This document shows, piece by piece, positions 1-9,864 of a DNA stretch of 52,135 nucleotides. The stretch comes from Betaproteobacteria bacterium HGW-Betaproteobacteria-7 (GTDB taxonomy: Bacteria; Pseudomonadota; Gammaproteobacteria; Burkholderiales; Rhodocyclaceae), in contig PHCE01000004.1 of assembly GCA_002840765.1 (NCBI GenBank), forward strand, positions 135,959-188,093. The letters run 5' to 3'. The notes under the pieces were generated by a model that had not been told where the DNA came from, made no database searches, and was given only the letters and a program-made list of their open reading frames with translations. The stretch's first letter is position 1; every line of letters starts with the position of its first letter. The position numbers and the translations under genes are program-made.

Positions 1-805
1 CAGGCAGCTGAACGACGATGCGGTCGGCGCCTTGCTGCTGGATCACCGGCTCGGCGACGCCGAGTTCGTTGATCCGGTTGTGCAGCGTCGTGATGTTCTG
101 CTTGAGGGCGAATTCGCCGATCTTCTTCTGCGCTTCCGGCTTCAGCGTGGCGATCAGGCGGGTGTCGGTGCCGTCGCCGGCGTCGGCCAGCAGCAGGTCG
201 GGCTGGCTGTCGGTGATGGCGGCCCGGGCTTTTTCGCGCGTCTCGGCATCGCGGAAGTTGACGACGATGCGCTCGCCTTCGCGGTTGATGCCGGCGTGAC
301 GCAGGTTCTTGTCGCGCATCACCGTGCGCAGGTCGGCCGAGGTCGAATCGAGCCGCTTGGTCAGCGCCCCCTGCATGTCTACCTGCAGCAGGAAATGCAC
401 GCCACCGCGCAGATCGAGGCCGAGGTACATGGGCAGCGCGTTGAGCGCCGTCAGCCAGCGCGGCGAGGCGGTCAGCAGGTTGAGGGCGATGACGTACTGC
501 GGATTGCTGGCGTCCGGGTTAAAGGTCTTTTCCAGCACGTCCTTGGCCTGCAGCTGAATGTCGGTGCTGGTGAAGCGGGCCTTGACGCCGACACTGTCGA
601 GCTGGATGCCGTCATGGGCGATGCCGGCGCTCTGCAGTGCCGCTTCGGCGCGGCTCAGCGTGCCGTTGTCGACCTTGAGCGTGGCCTTGCCGCTGGAAAC
701 CTGCACGGCGGGCGATTCACCGTAGAAGTTGGGCAGGGTATAGATCAAACCCAGCACCAGCGACACGGCAACGATGATGTACTTCCAGAGGGGGTAGCGA
801 TTCAT
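1..805 (-). CDS. secD: Protein translocase subunit SecD (partial, C-terminus beyond left edge)
   Basis: The first 268 residues of SecD, the inner-membrane protein that with SecF uses the proton motive force to help pull secreted proteins through SecYEG. The start ATG at 805 opens with MNRYPLWKYI and a single hydrophobic segment (about residues 8-26). A periplasmic domain follows with the typical SecD block LGLDLRGGVHFLLQVD near residue 130. The frame is open to base 1, so the six-helix C-terminal membrane domain and secF lie outside. It is the last visible gene of queA-tgt-yajC-secD, 48 bases after yajC, the usual proteobacterial order. The identification is firm; only the truncation limits it. 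Confidence 0.96.
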   Translation of the reverse strand, partial: MNRYPLWKYIIVAVSLVLGLIYTLPNFYGESPAVQVSSGKATLKVDNGTLSRAEAALQSAGIAHDGIQLDSVGVKARFTSTDIQLQAKDVLEKTFNPDASNPQYVIALNLLTASPRWLTALNALPMYLGLDLRGGVHFLLQVDMQGALTKRLDSTSADLRTVMRDKNLRHAGINREGERIVVNFRDAETREKARAAITDSQPDLLLADAGDGTDTRLIATLKPEAQKKIGEFALKQNITTLHNRINELGVAEPVIQQQGADRIVVQLP

Positions 806-853
806 GGCGGCTTCAAAGCGAAGAAGGCGGCCAGGGGCCGCCTTCCGGGGTGA

Positions 854-1177
854 TTACAGCGACTTCAGCGTGCCCTTGGGCAGAACCAGTGCGACAGCCG
901 GCTTTTGCACGGTGACTTCAACGCCTTCGGCGATCTCGACGGTCACGTAGCCGTCACCAACCTTGGTGATGCGGCCGACCATACCGCCACCGGTGACGAT
1001 TTCGTCACCCTTGGCCAGGGCTTCGATCAGTGCCTTGTGGTCCTTGGCCTTCTTCATCTGCGGGCGGATCATCAGGAACCACAGCACGACGAACATCAGG
1101 ATCATCGGCAGCAGCTGCATGAAGCCGCCGGTCGGGTCGGCGGCGCCAGCGGTTTGGGCGTGGGCAAGGCTAATCAT
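854..1177 (-). CDS. yajC: Preprotein translocase accessory subunit YajC
   Basis: A 107-residue small membrane protein of the Sec accessory complex SecDF-YajC. It has one hydrophobic helix (about residues 20-38, MQLLPMILMFVVLWFLMIRP), then a cytoplasmic segment with the family motif KGDEIVTGGGMVGRITKV. Length and motif are typical for YajC. It sits 45 bases after tgt and 48 bases before secD on the same strand, so it is probably co-transcribed with both. No unusual feature was seen. Confidence 0.97.
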   Translation of the reverse strand: MISLAHAQTAGAADPTGGFMQLLPMILMFVVLWFLMIRPQMKKAKDHKALIEALAKGDEIVTGGGMVGRITKVGDGYVTVEIAEGVEVTVQKPAVALVLPKGTLKSL

Positions 1178-1222
1178 GGGAAAGGTCTCCGGATAACGAA
1201 AAAATCAGAACGGGCGATTCTA

Positions 1223-3368
<2,146 letters not shown>

Positions 3369-3535
3369 GGGTTGCTACCGGTTGCTTTGAGCAAAATATA
3401 GTGTTGATGTGGGTTTTTTCCAGGCTTTGAGCATGCTGTTCTGTTGCATCCCGGCCCGGGGTGCGAATACTAACATTCCGGGAAACGGTGAAAGTAAGCG
3501 CCAGGCGTATGAATTCCCTTGCCATGAAATGGAAA

Positions 3536-3558
3536 ACGGGCACCGCATGGGTGCCCGT
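3536..3558 (-). terminator. Intrinsic terminator after the PEP-CTERM gene
   Basis: An 8-9 bp GC-rich stem (ACGGGCACC paired with GGTGCCCGT, loop of about 5) is followed on the minus strand by TTTT. It lies about 30 bases past the stop codon of the PEP-CTERM gene and before queA, separating the two same-strand transcription units. Confidence 0.8.
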
Positions 3559-3589
3559 CTTGAAACCGGAAGCTAAAAGGGTCTTGGAC

Positions 3590-4078
3590 TTACTTCATGG
3601 CGCGACGACGAGCCGCGGCCATGCCAACCAGGCCCAGTGCCAGAATGGCAAGCGTGCCGGGTTCGGAAACCTGGTTCAGCTGACGAACAACGAAGGTTTC
3701 TGAGAAACCGTTATTGCCCAGGTTGCTCCAGGCGACCGGAGCATTCCAGAGATAACCGCTAGTGACATCGCTGTAATCGCAGTGGCTATATCCGCTGTTG
3801 AAGTAACCGGAGGCGCACAGATTGTTTGGCTGGAATTGATTCACGATATCGCTCAGGCTGGTAAAAGCGGCAAGGAAATCGGAGGCGGTTGCCAGTTCCC
3901 ATCCATCATGCATGATCAAGGTGTTTCCGCAGCCGCCGGTAGCGGCACAGGGTGAGACGTAAGCCCATTCCATGCCGCCGGCATTGATGATGAGATTGAT
4001 TGGCACATCGGCTGCCTTGACACTTGAAATCCCCAAAACACTGAACAGGACGATCAGCATGGCTTTGATTGCTTTCAT
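3590..4078 (-). CDS. PEP-CTERM sorting domain-containing protein
   Basis: A 162-residue exported protein of unknown function. An N-terminal signal peptide (about residues 1-23, MKAIKAMLIVLFSVLGISS) leads into a mature domain with five cysteines and a short WELATASDFLAAF stretch. It ends in the tripartite PEP-CTERM tail: SEPGT, then a hydrophobic helix LAILALGLVGMAAA, then RRR. Such tails are cleaved by exosortase (EpsH/XrtA) and mark proteins destined for the surface or exopolysaccharide matrix; no exosortase gene is in this window. The gene stands alone, with its own terminator and a sigma-54 type promoter 104 bases upstream of the ATG. The partner and ligand of the mature domain cannot be told from sequence. 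Confidence 0.92.
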   Translation of the reverse strand: MKAIKAMLIVLFSVLGISSVKAADVPINLIINAGGMEWAYVSPCAATGGCGNTLIMHDGWELATASDFLAAFTSLSDIVNQFQPNNLCASGYFNSGYSHCDYSDVTSGYLWNAPVAWSNLGNNGFSETFVVRQLNQVSEPGTLAILALGLVGMAAARRRAMK

Positions 4079-4181
4079 TTCATTCCCCTATTTTTTGATG
4101 GTATTCAGCAGAGTTGACTTTGAGCGTAAATGATGGCTCGTTGAGTCTTGTGGAACGCTTGCTGTGTTCCTGTTTGGGTTT

Positions 4182-4198
4182 AAGCAATTAGTTTGCCA
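4182..4198 (-). promoter_or_regulatory. Sigma-54 (-24/-12) promoter of the PEP-CTERM gene
   Basis: On the minus strand the sequence TGGCAA-ACTAA-TTGCTT matches the RpoN consensus TGGCAC-N5-TTGCW. The spacing between the invariant GG and GC is exactly 10 bases. The -12 element is about 104 bases before the start codon. PEP-CTERM genes in related bacteria are known to use RpoN with the PrsK/PrsR two-component system, which agrees with this site. Immediately upstream (4206-4233) are alternating TATGTT/AACATA/TATGT repeats in AT-rich DNA. Confidence 0.75.
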
Positions 4199-4205
4199 TG
4201 TTTTA

Positions 4206-4233
4206 TATGTTCATTTAAAACATAGCGTTATGT
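4206..4233. repeat. TATGT/ACATA inverted repeats in an AT-rich intergenic stretch
   Basis: The gene-free stretch 4079-4399 contains the PEP-CTERM promoter and, from about 4190 to 4290, DNA clearly richer in A+T than the rest of the window. Within it TATGTT (4206-4211) pairs with AACATA (4219-4224), and ACATA (4220-4224) pairs with TATGT (4229-4233). The repeats lie 8-35 bases upstream of the -24 element, so they could bind an activator or IHF. That role is inferred. I see no gene in this stretch. Confidence 0.5.
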
Positions 4234-4399
4234 AAAAGTCGTTCTGTTATTTTTTTCGAATGTAAAATTTTCCGACAGATTTATCTTTTCGGCGAAGTTC
4301 GGAAGTCAATATCCATGAGAACTCGTCCAAACCACGGCCAACCGGAAACTCGGTGTAGTCGAACTGGGTTGCCAGTGCCCCCATTGAGGAGCCAGAAAT

Positions 4400-4744
4400 C
4401 TAGATGGCTACGGTCAGGGCCAGCCAGAGCAGGACGGCGAAACGCATGGGCGTTCCGACATCCTCCTTGCGCCAGAGGGCGGCAACGAGAAACAGGTTGT
4501 AGGGCAGCAGAAGCAAGTGGAGCAGCAGCCAGGCGCCACCCTCCAGGCCGCGGGCCAGGAGGATCAGCGAAACAATGCCGAGCGTCGCATTGAGCAGCGT
4601 GGCCACAGCCAGGGTGTCCCACCAGAAGAGCCGGTGCCGCGATACCTTGCCGTTCCAGCGTCGCTGGAAAAAGGAGAATGCTGGCACGGTCAGCGCGCTG
4701 GTTGCCATATCAGTACCTGCGGCCATCGTGTCGTCCGCTGTCAA
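4400..4744 (-). CDS. Small membrane protein of unknown function, coupled to the CorC-type gene
   Basis: A 114-residue protein that I do not recognise. After about 38 hydrophilic residues it has three likely membrane helices (WWDTLAVATLLNATLGIVSL, WLLLHLLLLPYNLFLVAAL, RFAVLLWLALTVAI) and ends in the third helix. The TTG start at 4744 overlaps the TGA of the upstream CorC-type gene by 4 bases. An in-frame ATG at 4726 is an alternative start, with no clear ribosome site for either. The tight junction suggests that both proteins are made together, perhaps as membrane partners. The coding call rests on gene context and hydrophobic pattern. Confidence 0.65.
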   Translation of the reverse strand: MTADDTMAAGTDMATSALTVPAFSFFQRRWNGKVSRHRLFWWDTLAVATLLNATLGIVSLILLARGLEGGAWLLLHLLLLPYNLFLVAALWRKEDVGTPMRFAVLLWLALTVAI

Positions 4745-6072
4745 GGAGCATTGTCGGCTGCCGATGCTTCGTCATTGGGGAATTCCGGCGTATCTGGCAG
4801 GCGGCTGGCCAATACCTTGTCGATGCGCTTGCCATCGAGGTCGACGACTTCGAAATTCCAGCCCTCCCAGGTCGCCGAATCGCTGGTCTCAGGCAGGCGG
4901 CCGAGCAACAGCATGACCATGCCGGACAGCGTGTGATAGCGGCCCTTGTCTTCCTCGGGGACGCTCTTCATGCCCAGGCGGTCCTTCAATTCGAGCAGGG
5001 GGATCAAGCCGTCGAGCAGCCACGATCCGTCTTCGCGCTGGACTGCCCAGGAGTCTTCCTTGTTCTTCGGGACGAACTCGCCGGTCACCGATTCGATCAG
5101 GTCTTGCAGCGTGATCATGCCTTGCACCTCGCCGTATTCGTCGATGACGAAAACCATCTGCGTGCCCGACGTGCGGAACTGGCCTAGCAACTCCATCCCG
5201 GTCAGTGATTCCGGCACATAGATGGGCGCCTGCAGTTTCTGCGTCAGGTCGGCCTGGCCACCGCGCAGTGTCTGGTTGAAAACCTGCTTGGCGCTGACGA
5301 TGCCGAGAATATCGTCGAGCCCGCCGTGGCACACGGGGAAGCGAGAATGGTCCGATTCGGCGATCAGCAGCAGGTTTTCGTCGATCGGACGGGTGATGTC
5401 GAGCCAGATGATGTCGGAGCGCGGCACCATCAGCGAGGAAATCTGCCGGTCGTCGAGACGGAACACGTTGCGCACCATTTCGTGCTCGTCCTTCTCGATC
5501 ACGCCAGCCGCCGAACCCTCGAACAGCATGGCGTGGATTTCCTCCTCGGTGACGCTGGGGCCTTGCGAGTCACGTTGCCCCATCAAGCGCAGGATGATCC
5601 TCGTCGATGACGACAGCAGATGTACGAAGGGTCGCGATATCGTCGACAGCATCTTCATTGGTCGGGCGACCAGGCGGGCGATGCCTTCCGGATTGAGCTG
5701 GCCGATCCGTTTGGGAACCAGTTCGCCGACGACAATCGAGAAATAGGTGATGACCACGACGACCAGTACCGTGGCGCCGATTTCACTGGCCTGCTGATCA
5801 AAGTCGAAGGTCTGCAGCCAGATCGCCAGCGGCCCGGCCAGGGCGGCTTCGCCGACGATGCCGTTGAGGATGCCGATGGAGGTGATGCCGATCTGAATGG
5901 TGGACAGGAAACGCGTCGGATCCTCGCCCAGTTTCATGGCGACCACGGCCGAGTTGTCGCCATCCGCGGCCAGTTTAGCCAGGCGAGCCCGGCGGGCGGT
6001 GACCAGGGCGATTTCCGACATGGCAAACAGGCCGTTGAGGACGACCAGGAAGATGAGCAGGACTATTTCCAC
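4741..6072 (-). CDS. Hemolysin family protein (CNNM/DUF21-CBS-CorC_HlyC)
   Basis: A 443-residue inner-membrane protein. An N-terminal CNNM (DUF21) domain with several helices starts MEIVLLIFLVVLNGLFAMSE and carries the family SEIALV motif. It is followed by a CBS pair (around residues 200-330, including VPRSDIIWLD and DEYGEVQGMITLQDLIESVTGE) and a C-terminal CorC_HlyC FAD-like domain ending near residue 425. Family members are implicated in Mg2+/Co2+ efflux or resistance, but substrate cannot be assigned here. The length is normal. A small membrane protein gene overlaps its stop codon. The 445 bases upstream, to the tRNA, hold no other gene that I can see. Confidence 0.93.
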   Translation of the reverse strand: MEIVLLIFLVVLNGLFAMSEIALVTARRARLAKLAADGDNSAVVAMKLGEDPTRFLSTIQIGITSIGILNGIVGEAALAGPLAIWLQTFDFDQQASEIGATVLVVVVITYFSIVVGELVPKRIGQLNPEGIARLVARPMKMLSTISRPFVHLLSSSTRIILRLMGQRDSQGPSVTEEEIHAMLFEGSAAGVIEKDEHEMVRNVFRLDDRQISSLMVPRSDIIWLDITRPIDENLLLIAESDHSRFPVCHGGLDDILGIVSAKQVFNQTLRGGQADLTQKLQAPIYVPESLTGMELLGQFRTSGTQMVFVIDEYGEVQGMITLQDLIESVTGEFVPKNKEDSWAVQREDGSWLLDGLIPLLELKDRLGMKSVPEEDKGRYHTLSGMVMLLLGRLPETSDSATWEGWNFEVVDLDGKRIDKVLASRLPDTPEFPNDEASAADNAP

Positions 6073-6459
6073 TGTGTTCTCCGCAAAACGCGTAGACAGC
6101 AGCCGGCCGCCGGCACTGCGGGTGCCGGGGTAACGGGGGCGAGTCTGTGAACAGGGAAGGCGGGCAAGCGGAAATCACGGCCCCGACAGGCGTTCACGCG
6201 AGCTGTCTGGCAAGGGATTTCGGGATTGCACTGGCGCTGGCCATGATGGTTGAGCCGGTGAGACTGGGCCGGCAGGGCGCCGGTCGATGGTGGGTGGTGC
6301 GGGTAACTCATAGGGCGGGATCGGGGGATCCCGCGACGTCCTTGATCCGTTTCGGGAACGCCATGATGCCGAATCTTTGCCCTGATGTCACGGCTGGCCA
6401 TGGTCCGGCCGGGAGCCGTGAACGCAGCAAGCCGTTGATGGTTCGCCGCTGGCGGAACG

Positions 6460-6500
6460 AAAAAAAGGCCAGAACGCTGGCAACAACCGGCTGTTCTGGC
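6460..6500 (-). terminator. Intrinsic terminator of tRNA-Leu
   Basis: GCCAGAAC (6468-6475) pairs with GTTCTGGC (6493-6500). On the minus strand the stem is followed by a run of seven T. It lies 18 bases past the tRNA 3' end. The remaining gene-free DNA, 6073-6459, shows no convincing ORF or RNA; open frames there overlap the tRNA antisense or have arginine/proline-rich nonsense composition. Confidence 0.85.
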
Positions 6501-6517
6501 TTTCTTCGACTGCTATC

Positions 6518-6602
6518 TGGTGCCCCGAGCCGGACTCGAACCGGCACACCTTTCGGCGGCGGATTTTGAATCCGCTGCGTCTACCGATTCCGCCATCGGG
6601 GC
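6518..6602 (-). tRNA. tRNA-Leu (anticodon CAA)
   Basis: An 85-base tRNA with encoded CCA. The acceptor stem is GCCCCGA paired with TCGGGGC, then ACCA. The anticodon arm GCGGA-TTCAAAA-TCCGC has anticodon CAA, which reads UUG. The T arm is GCCGG-TTCGAGT-CCGGC, and a long variable arm typical of class II leucine tRNAs is present. It is followed by its own intrinsic terminator. Confidence 0.97.
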
Positions 6603-6658
6603 GAATCGAGCGCGGATTATCCCCGAATCACCGGCCCGGTTCAAGCGAATCCCGGCAG

Positions 6659-7042
6659 CTACTGCTGACAGGGGAAGCTGCGCGACAGGGCGCCGGCGAC
6701 CAGGGTGGCGGTGCTGGCAGTGCCGCCCGGTGGCAGACGGTCGAGATGCTCGACGACGGCGCGGACGAGGAGAGGCGATAGATTTTCAGCCTTGGGCAGG
6801 CAGAAGGCGTTGAGACGGATGCCAACCTTGTCGGCCAGATAGTCGCTGACGGCAAAGGCGTCGGCAAAGCCGGCGACATAGGCAATACAGCGGGCGCTGC
6901 GCAGGCTGTCGTGGAGGTCGCTGCTCTTCTGGCCGTCGTGGAGGGCCTGCGCTGCCCGGCAGTCGCCACGTAGCTCGTCGGCGGTGTAAGCGAAGGCCGG
7001 TGTGGCGATGAGGGCGGTGATCAGGCAGAGGGCTTTCTTCAT
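6659..7042 (-). CDS. Rap1a/Tai-like secreted protein
   Basis: A 127-residue protein with a clear signal peptide (MKKALCLITALIATPAFA). The mature part has the Rap1a/Tai pattern: GDCRAAQ, then ARCIAYVAGFADAF, FCLP and a terminal FPC, four cysteines that could form two disulfides. The family is named after type VI secretion immunity proteins, but many members sit far from T6SS genes and their role is unknown. The ATG overlaps the nirE stop by 4 bases (ATGA), so it is probably translated from the nirE message. No T6SS effector is nearby. An immunity role is therefore doubtful, and a periplasmic role linked to denitrification is possible but unproven. Confidence 0.85.
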   Translation of the reverse strand: MKKALCLITALIATPAFAYTADELRGDCRAAQALHDGQKSSDLHDSLRSARCIAYVAGFADAFAVSDYLADKVGIRLNAFCLPKAENLSPLLVRAVVEHLDRLPPGGTASTATLVAGALSRSFPCQQ

Positions 7043-7800
7043 TTCTCGAACCAGCTGAGTTTTTCGTGCAGGCTGACGACGCTGCCGACGACGATCAGTG
7101 CCGGTGGTTTGATGCCGCTTTCCGCGATGCGCTGCGGTAGTGTGCCGAGCGTGGCGAGCACCGTCTGCTGGTCGGCTTGAGTGCCGTTGCGGACGACGGC
7201 GGCCGGCGTCATTGAGGGCAATCCGTGGTTGATCATCTGCCGACAGATTTCGCTGGCGGCGCCGATGCCCATGTAGAAGACGACGGTGTGGCAAGGGCGG
7301 GCCAGGGCGGGCCAGTCAAGATTGACCGTGCCGTCCTTGAGATGGCCGGTGACGAAGGTGACGGCCTGGGCGTGGTCGCGATGGGTCAGCGGGAAGCCGG
7401 AATAGGCGCCGCAGCCGGCGGCGGCGGTGACGCCGGGGACGACTTCGAAGGGGATGCCGGAGGCGACCAGGGTTTCCAGTTCCTCGCCGCCGCGGCCGAA
7501 GATGAAGGGGTCGCCGCCCTTGAGGCGGACCACCGAGAGGCCTTCGCTGGCCAGGTCGACGAGCAGCTGGTTGATCGAATCCTGCGGCAATGTGTGTTTC
7601 GAGGCCTCCTTGCCGGCGTAGATGCGCCGGGCCTCGGGGCGGGCCAGATCGATGATGCCGTCGCCGACCAGATGATCGTAGACCAGCGCATCGGCGGCGG
7701 CGATAAGGCGGGCGGCCTTGACCGTCAGCAGGTCCGGATCGCCGGGGCCGGCACCAACCAGCCAGACCTTGCCTTTTTCCAGTGTATTCGTCGTTTGCAT
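7039..7800 (-). CDS. nirE: Uroporphyrinogen-III C-methyltransferase (haem d1/sirohaem branch)
   Basis: A 253-residue SAM-dependent enzyme that methylates uroporphyrinogen III at C2 and C7 to precorrin-2, the entry to sirohaem and haem d1. Motifs visible are VGAGPGDPDLLT (SAM loop), RLKGGDPFIFGRGGEE, and PGVTAAAGCGAYSGFPLTHR. It lacks the CysG dehydrogenase/ferrochelatase N-terminal half, as expected for a stand-alone SUMT. It diverges from nirS across a 257-base regulatory region, so it most likely serves as NirE; a cobA-type role in sirohaem or cobalamin synthesis cannot be excluded. The stop overlaps the following Rap1a-like gene. Confidence 0.93.
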   Translation of the reverse strand: MQTTNTLEKGKVWLVGAGPGDPDLLTVKAARLIAAADALVYDHLVGDGIIDLARPEARRIYAGKEASKHTLPQDSINQLLVDLASEGLSVVRLKGGDPFIFGRGGEELETLVASGIPFEVVPGVTAAAGCGAYSGFPLTHRDHAQAVTFVTGHLKDGTVNLDWPALARPCHTVVFYMGIGAASEICRQMINHGLPSMTPAAVVRNGTQADQQTVLATLGTLPQRIAESGIKPPALIVVGSVVSLHEKLSWFEK

Positions 7801-7959
7801 GCTCTCTCCCTGATTCTCGCGGCCATCCTAATGCGCTGACCGGGGCCTGCCAATAGCACCAGGTCAATGATTGCACCTGACTACAACCAAAGCACTAGTT
7901 AACTACTCAATTATGACTATAAGTATATGAATATCATGGATTTTTGATGCTTTAAAAGC

Positions 7960-7973
7960 TTGATGGGAATCAA
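7960..7973. promoter_or_regulatory. FNR/Dnr-type box upstream of nirS
   Basis: TTGAT-GGGA-ATCAA is a perfect match to the FNR/Dnr/NnrR consensus TTGAT-N4-ATCAA. Its centre lies 91 bases before the nirS ATG. If it acts at -41.5, transcription starts near 8008, leaving a 50-base leader with an AGGAGAG ribosome site at about 8047. The rest of 7801-8057 is AT-rich between 7890 and 7960 and presumably also holds the nirE promoter. Confidence 0.8.
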
Positions 7974-8057
7974 GGATGGAAGGCCTCCCACGGTTCAACC
8001 TTGCGTCCATCGCGTTGGGGGTTTGAACGCTTTTTTGTTTGTTCTAGGAGAGAAAAG

Positions 8058-9737
8058 ATGAAAAGAAGCTTTGTGGGGATGCTTGCGTTGTCGGCCGTCA
8101 GTCTGGCCATGGGTTCAGCCTTTGCTCAGGGGGCGAAGAACCTGGAAATGAGCGCGGCCGAGAAGGAACAGGCCAAGAAGATTTACTTCGAGCGCTGCGC
8201 CGGCTGTCACGGTGTGCTGCGCAAGGGCGCCACCGGCAAGAACCTGGAGCCGCACTGGTCGAAGAAGGACAAGGACGGCAAGGTGACCGAGGGCGGTACG
8301 CTGAAGCTTGGCCAGAACCGTCTGGAAAAGATCATCGGTTACGGCACCGATGGCGGCATGGTCAACTTCGACGACATCCTGACCAAGGAAGAAATCAGCC
8401 TGATCTCCAAGTACATCCAGAACACGCCGGATGTGCCGCCGGAGTACAGCCTCAAGGACACGATGGATTCGTGGAAGCTGATCGTCCCGGTCGACAAGCG
8501 TCCGACCAAGCAGATGAACAAGTTCAATCTGAAGAACATCTTCTCGGTGACGCTGCGTGATACTGGCGAAGTCGCCCTGATCGACGGCGACACCAAGGAA
8601 ATCCGCAGCATCGTCAAGACCGGCTATGCCGTGCATATTTCCCGTCTGTCGGCTTCCGGCCGCTACGTATACGTGATCGGCCGCGACGGCCGTCTGTCGC
8701 TGATCGACTTGTGGATGGAAAAACCGGCTGTCGTCGCCGAACTGAAGATCGGTTTCGACGCCCGCTCGGTCGACACCTCCAAGTTCGCCGGTTTCGAGGA
8801 CAAGTACGCCATCGCCGGTTCCTACTGGCCGCCCCAGTACGTGATCATGGATGGCGAAACGCTGAAGCCGCGCAAGGTCGTGTCCACCCGCGGCATGACG
8901 GTTGACGGTGAATACCATCCGGAACCGCGCGTCGCCTCCATCGTTTCCTCCTTCATCAAGCCGGAATGGGTGGTGAACATCAAGGAAACCGGGCAGATCC
9001 TGCTGGTCGATTATTCCGACATCGAAAACCTGAAGACGACCACCATCGCTTCCGCCAAGTTCCTGCATGACGGCGGCTGGGATGCTTCCAAGCGTTACTT
9101 CCTGGTGGCCGCCAACGCCTCCAACAAGATCGCCGCGGTCGATACCAAGGAAGGCAAGCTCGCCGCCCTGGTCGATGTTGCCAAGATCCCGCACCCGGGT
9201 CGCGGCGCCAACTTCGTCCATCCGAAGTTCGGCCCCGTCTGGGCCACCGGTCACCTGGGCGCTGATGTCGTGACGCTGATCTCGACGCCGTCCGACGAAC
9301 CGAAGTTCGCCCAGTACAAGCAGTACAACTGGAAGGTCGTTCAGGAAATCAAGCATGTGCCGGGCAACCTGTTCGTCAAGACGCATCCGGTCTCCAAGCA
9401 CTTCTGGGCCGATGCACCGCAGAATCCGGACAAGGATCTGGCCGAATCGGTCGCCGTCTGGGACATGAACGACCTGTCGAAGCCGAAGGCCGTGCTCAAC
9501 GTCGCCAAGGATTCCGGCCTGCCGCCGACCAAGGCGACCAAGCGCGCTGTCCATCCGGAATACTCGGCTGACGGCAAGGAAGTGTGGATCTCGCTGTGGG
9601 GTGGCAAGACCGACCAGTCGGCGATCGTCGTCTATGACGATACGACCTTGAAGGTCAAGAAGGTGATCACCGATCCGAAGATGATCACGCCGACCGGCAA
9701 GTTCAACGTCTACAACACGCAACACGACATCTACTGA
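8058..9737 (+). CDS. nirS: Cytochrome cd1 nitrite reductase
   Basis: A 559-residue periplasmic enzyme that reduces nitrite to nitric oxide in denitrification. A signal peptide (residues 1-23, MKRSFVGMLALSAVSLAMGS) is followed by a cytochrome c domain with CAGCH at residues 47-51, then an eight-bladed d1-haem propeller. The proximal haem d1 histidine lies in YAVHISRLSASGRYVY, and the active-site histidines are expected in HPGRGANFVHPKFG and the VKTHPVSKHFW/RAVHPEYS region. The start at 8058 is chosen over an upstream in-frame ATG because it gives the signal peptide and has an AGGAGAG ribosome site. Downstream genes supply electron donors and haem d1 assembly. Confidence 0.97.
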   Translation: MKRSFVGMLALSAVSLAMGSAFAQGAKNLEMSAAEKEQAKKIYFERCAGCHGVLRKGATGKNLEPHWSKKDKDGKVTEGGTLKLGQNRLEKIIGYGTDGGMVNFDDILTKEEISLISKYIQNTPDVPPEYSLKDTMDSWKLIVPVDKRPTKQMNKFNLKNIFSVTLRDTGEVALIDGDTKEIRSIVKTGYAVHISRLSASGRYVYVIGRDGRLSLIDLWMEKPAVVAELKIGFDARSVDTSKFAGFEDKYAIAGSYWPPQYVIMDGETLKPRKVVSTRGMTVDGEYHPEPRVASIVSSFIKPEWVVNIKETGQILLVDYSDIENLKTTTIASAKFLHDGGWDASKRYFLVAANASNKIAAVDTKEGKLAALVDVAKIPHPGRGANFVHPKFGPVWATGHLGADVVTLISTPSDEPKFAQYKQYNWKVVQEIKHVPGNLFVKTHPVSKHFWADAPQNPDKDLAESVAVWDMNDLSKPKAVLNVAKDSGLPPTKATKRAVHPEYSADGKEVWISLWGGKTDQSAIVVYDDTTLKVKKVITDPKMITPTGKFNVYNTQHDIY

Positions 9738-9768
9738 TCGACCGCCGTTTTTCTTGATATGGCGTAAA

Positions 9769-9794
9769 GCTACGGGGGCGCAAGCCCTCGTAGC
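9769..9794 (+). other. Intercistronic GCAA-tetraloop hairpin after nirS
   Basis: GCTACGGGGGC and GCCCTCGTAGC form an 11 bp stem (one G-U) closed by a GCAA tetraloop. No T-run follows, so it is not a standard terminator. It sits 32 bases past the nirS stop and 70 bases before the next gene. A role in protecting the nirS message or tuning downstream expression is inferred. Confidence 0.6.
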
Positions 9795-9864
9795 ATATCC
9801 AGCGTCAGAACCGTATTCGCCGGCTAATTGCCGGAAACGAAAACTCCTGTGGAGATTGACCACG

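Noticed and set aside
6063..6401. 112-residue minus-strand ORF before the CorC-type gene
   Set aside because: It is rich in Arg, His and Pro, has no domain, and overlaps the start of the real gene.
6147..6569. 140-residue plus-strand ORF ending in SGAPSRTRTGTPFGGGF
   Set aside because: Its end is the antisense of tRNA-Leu, a well-known false ORF type, and the remainder has no protein-like pattern.
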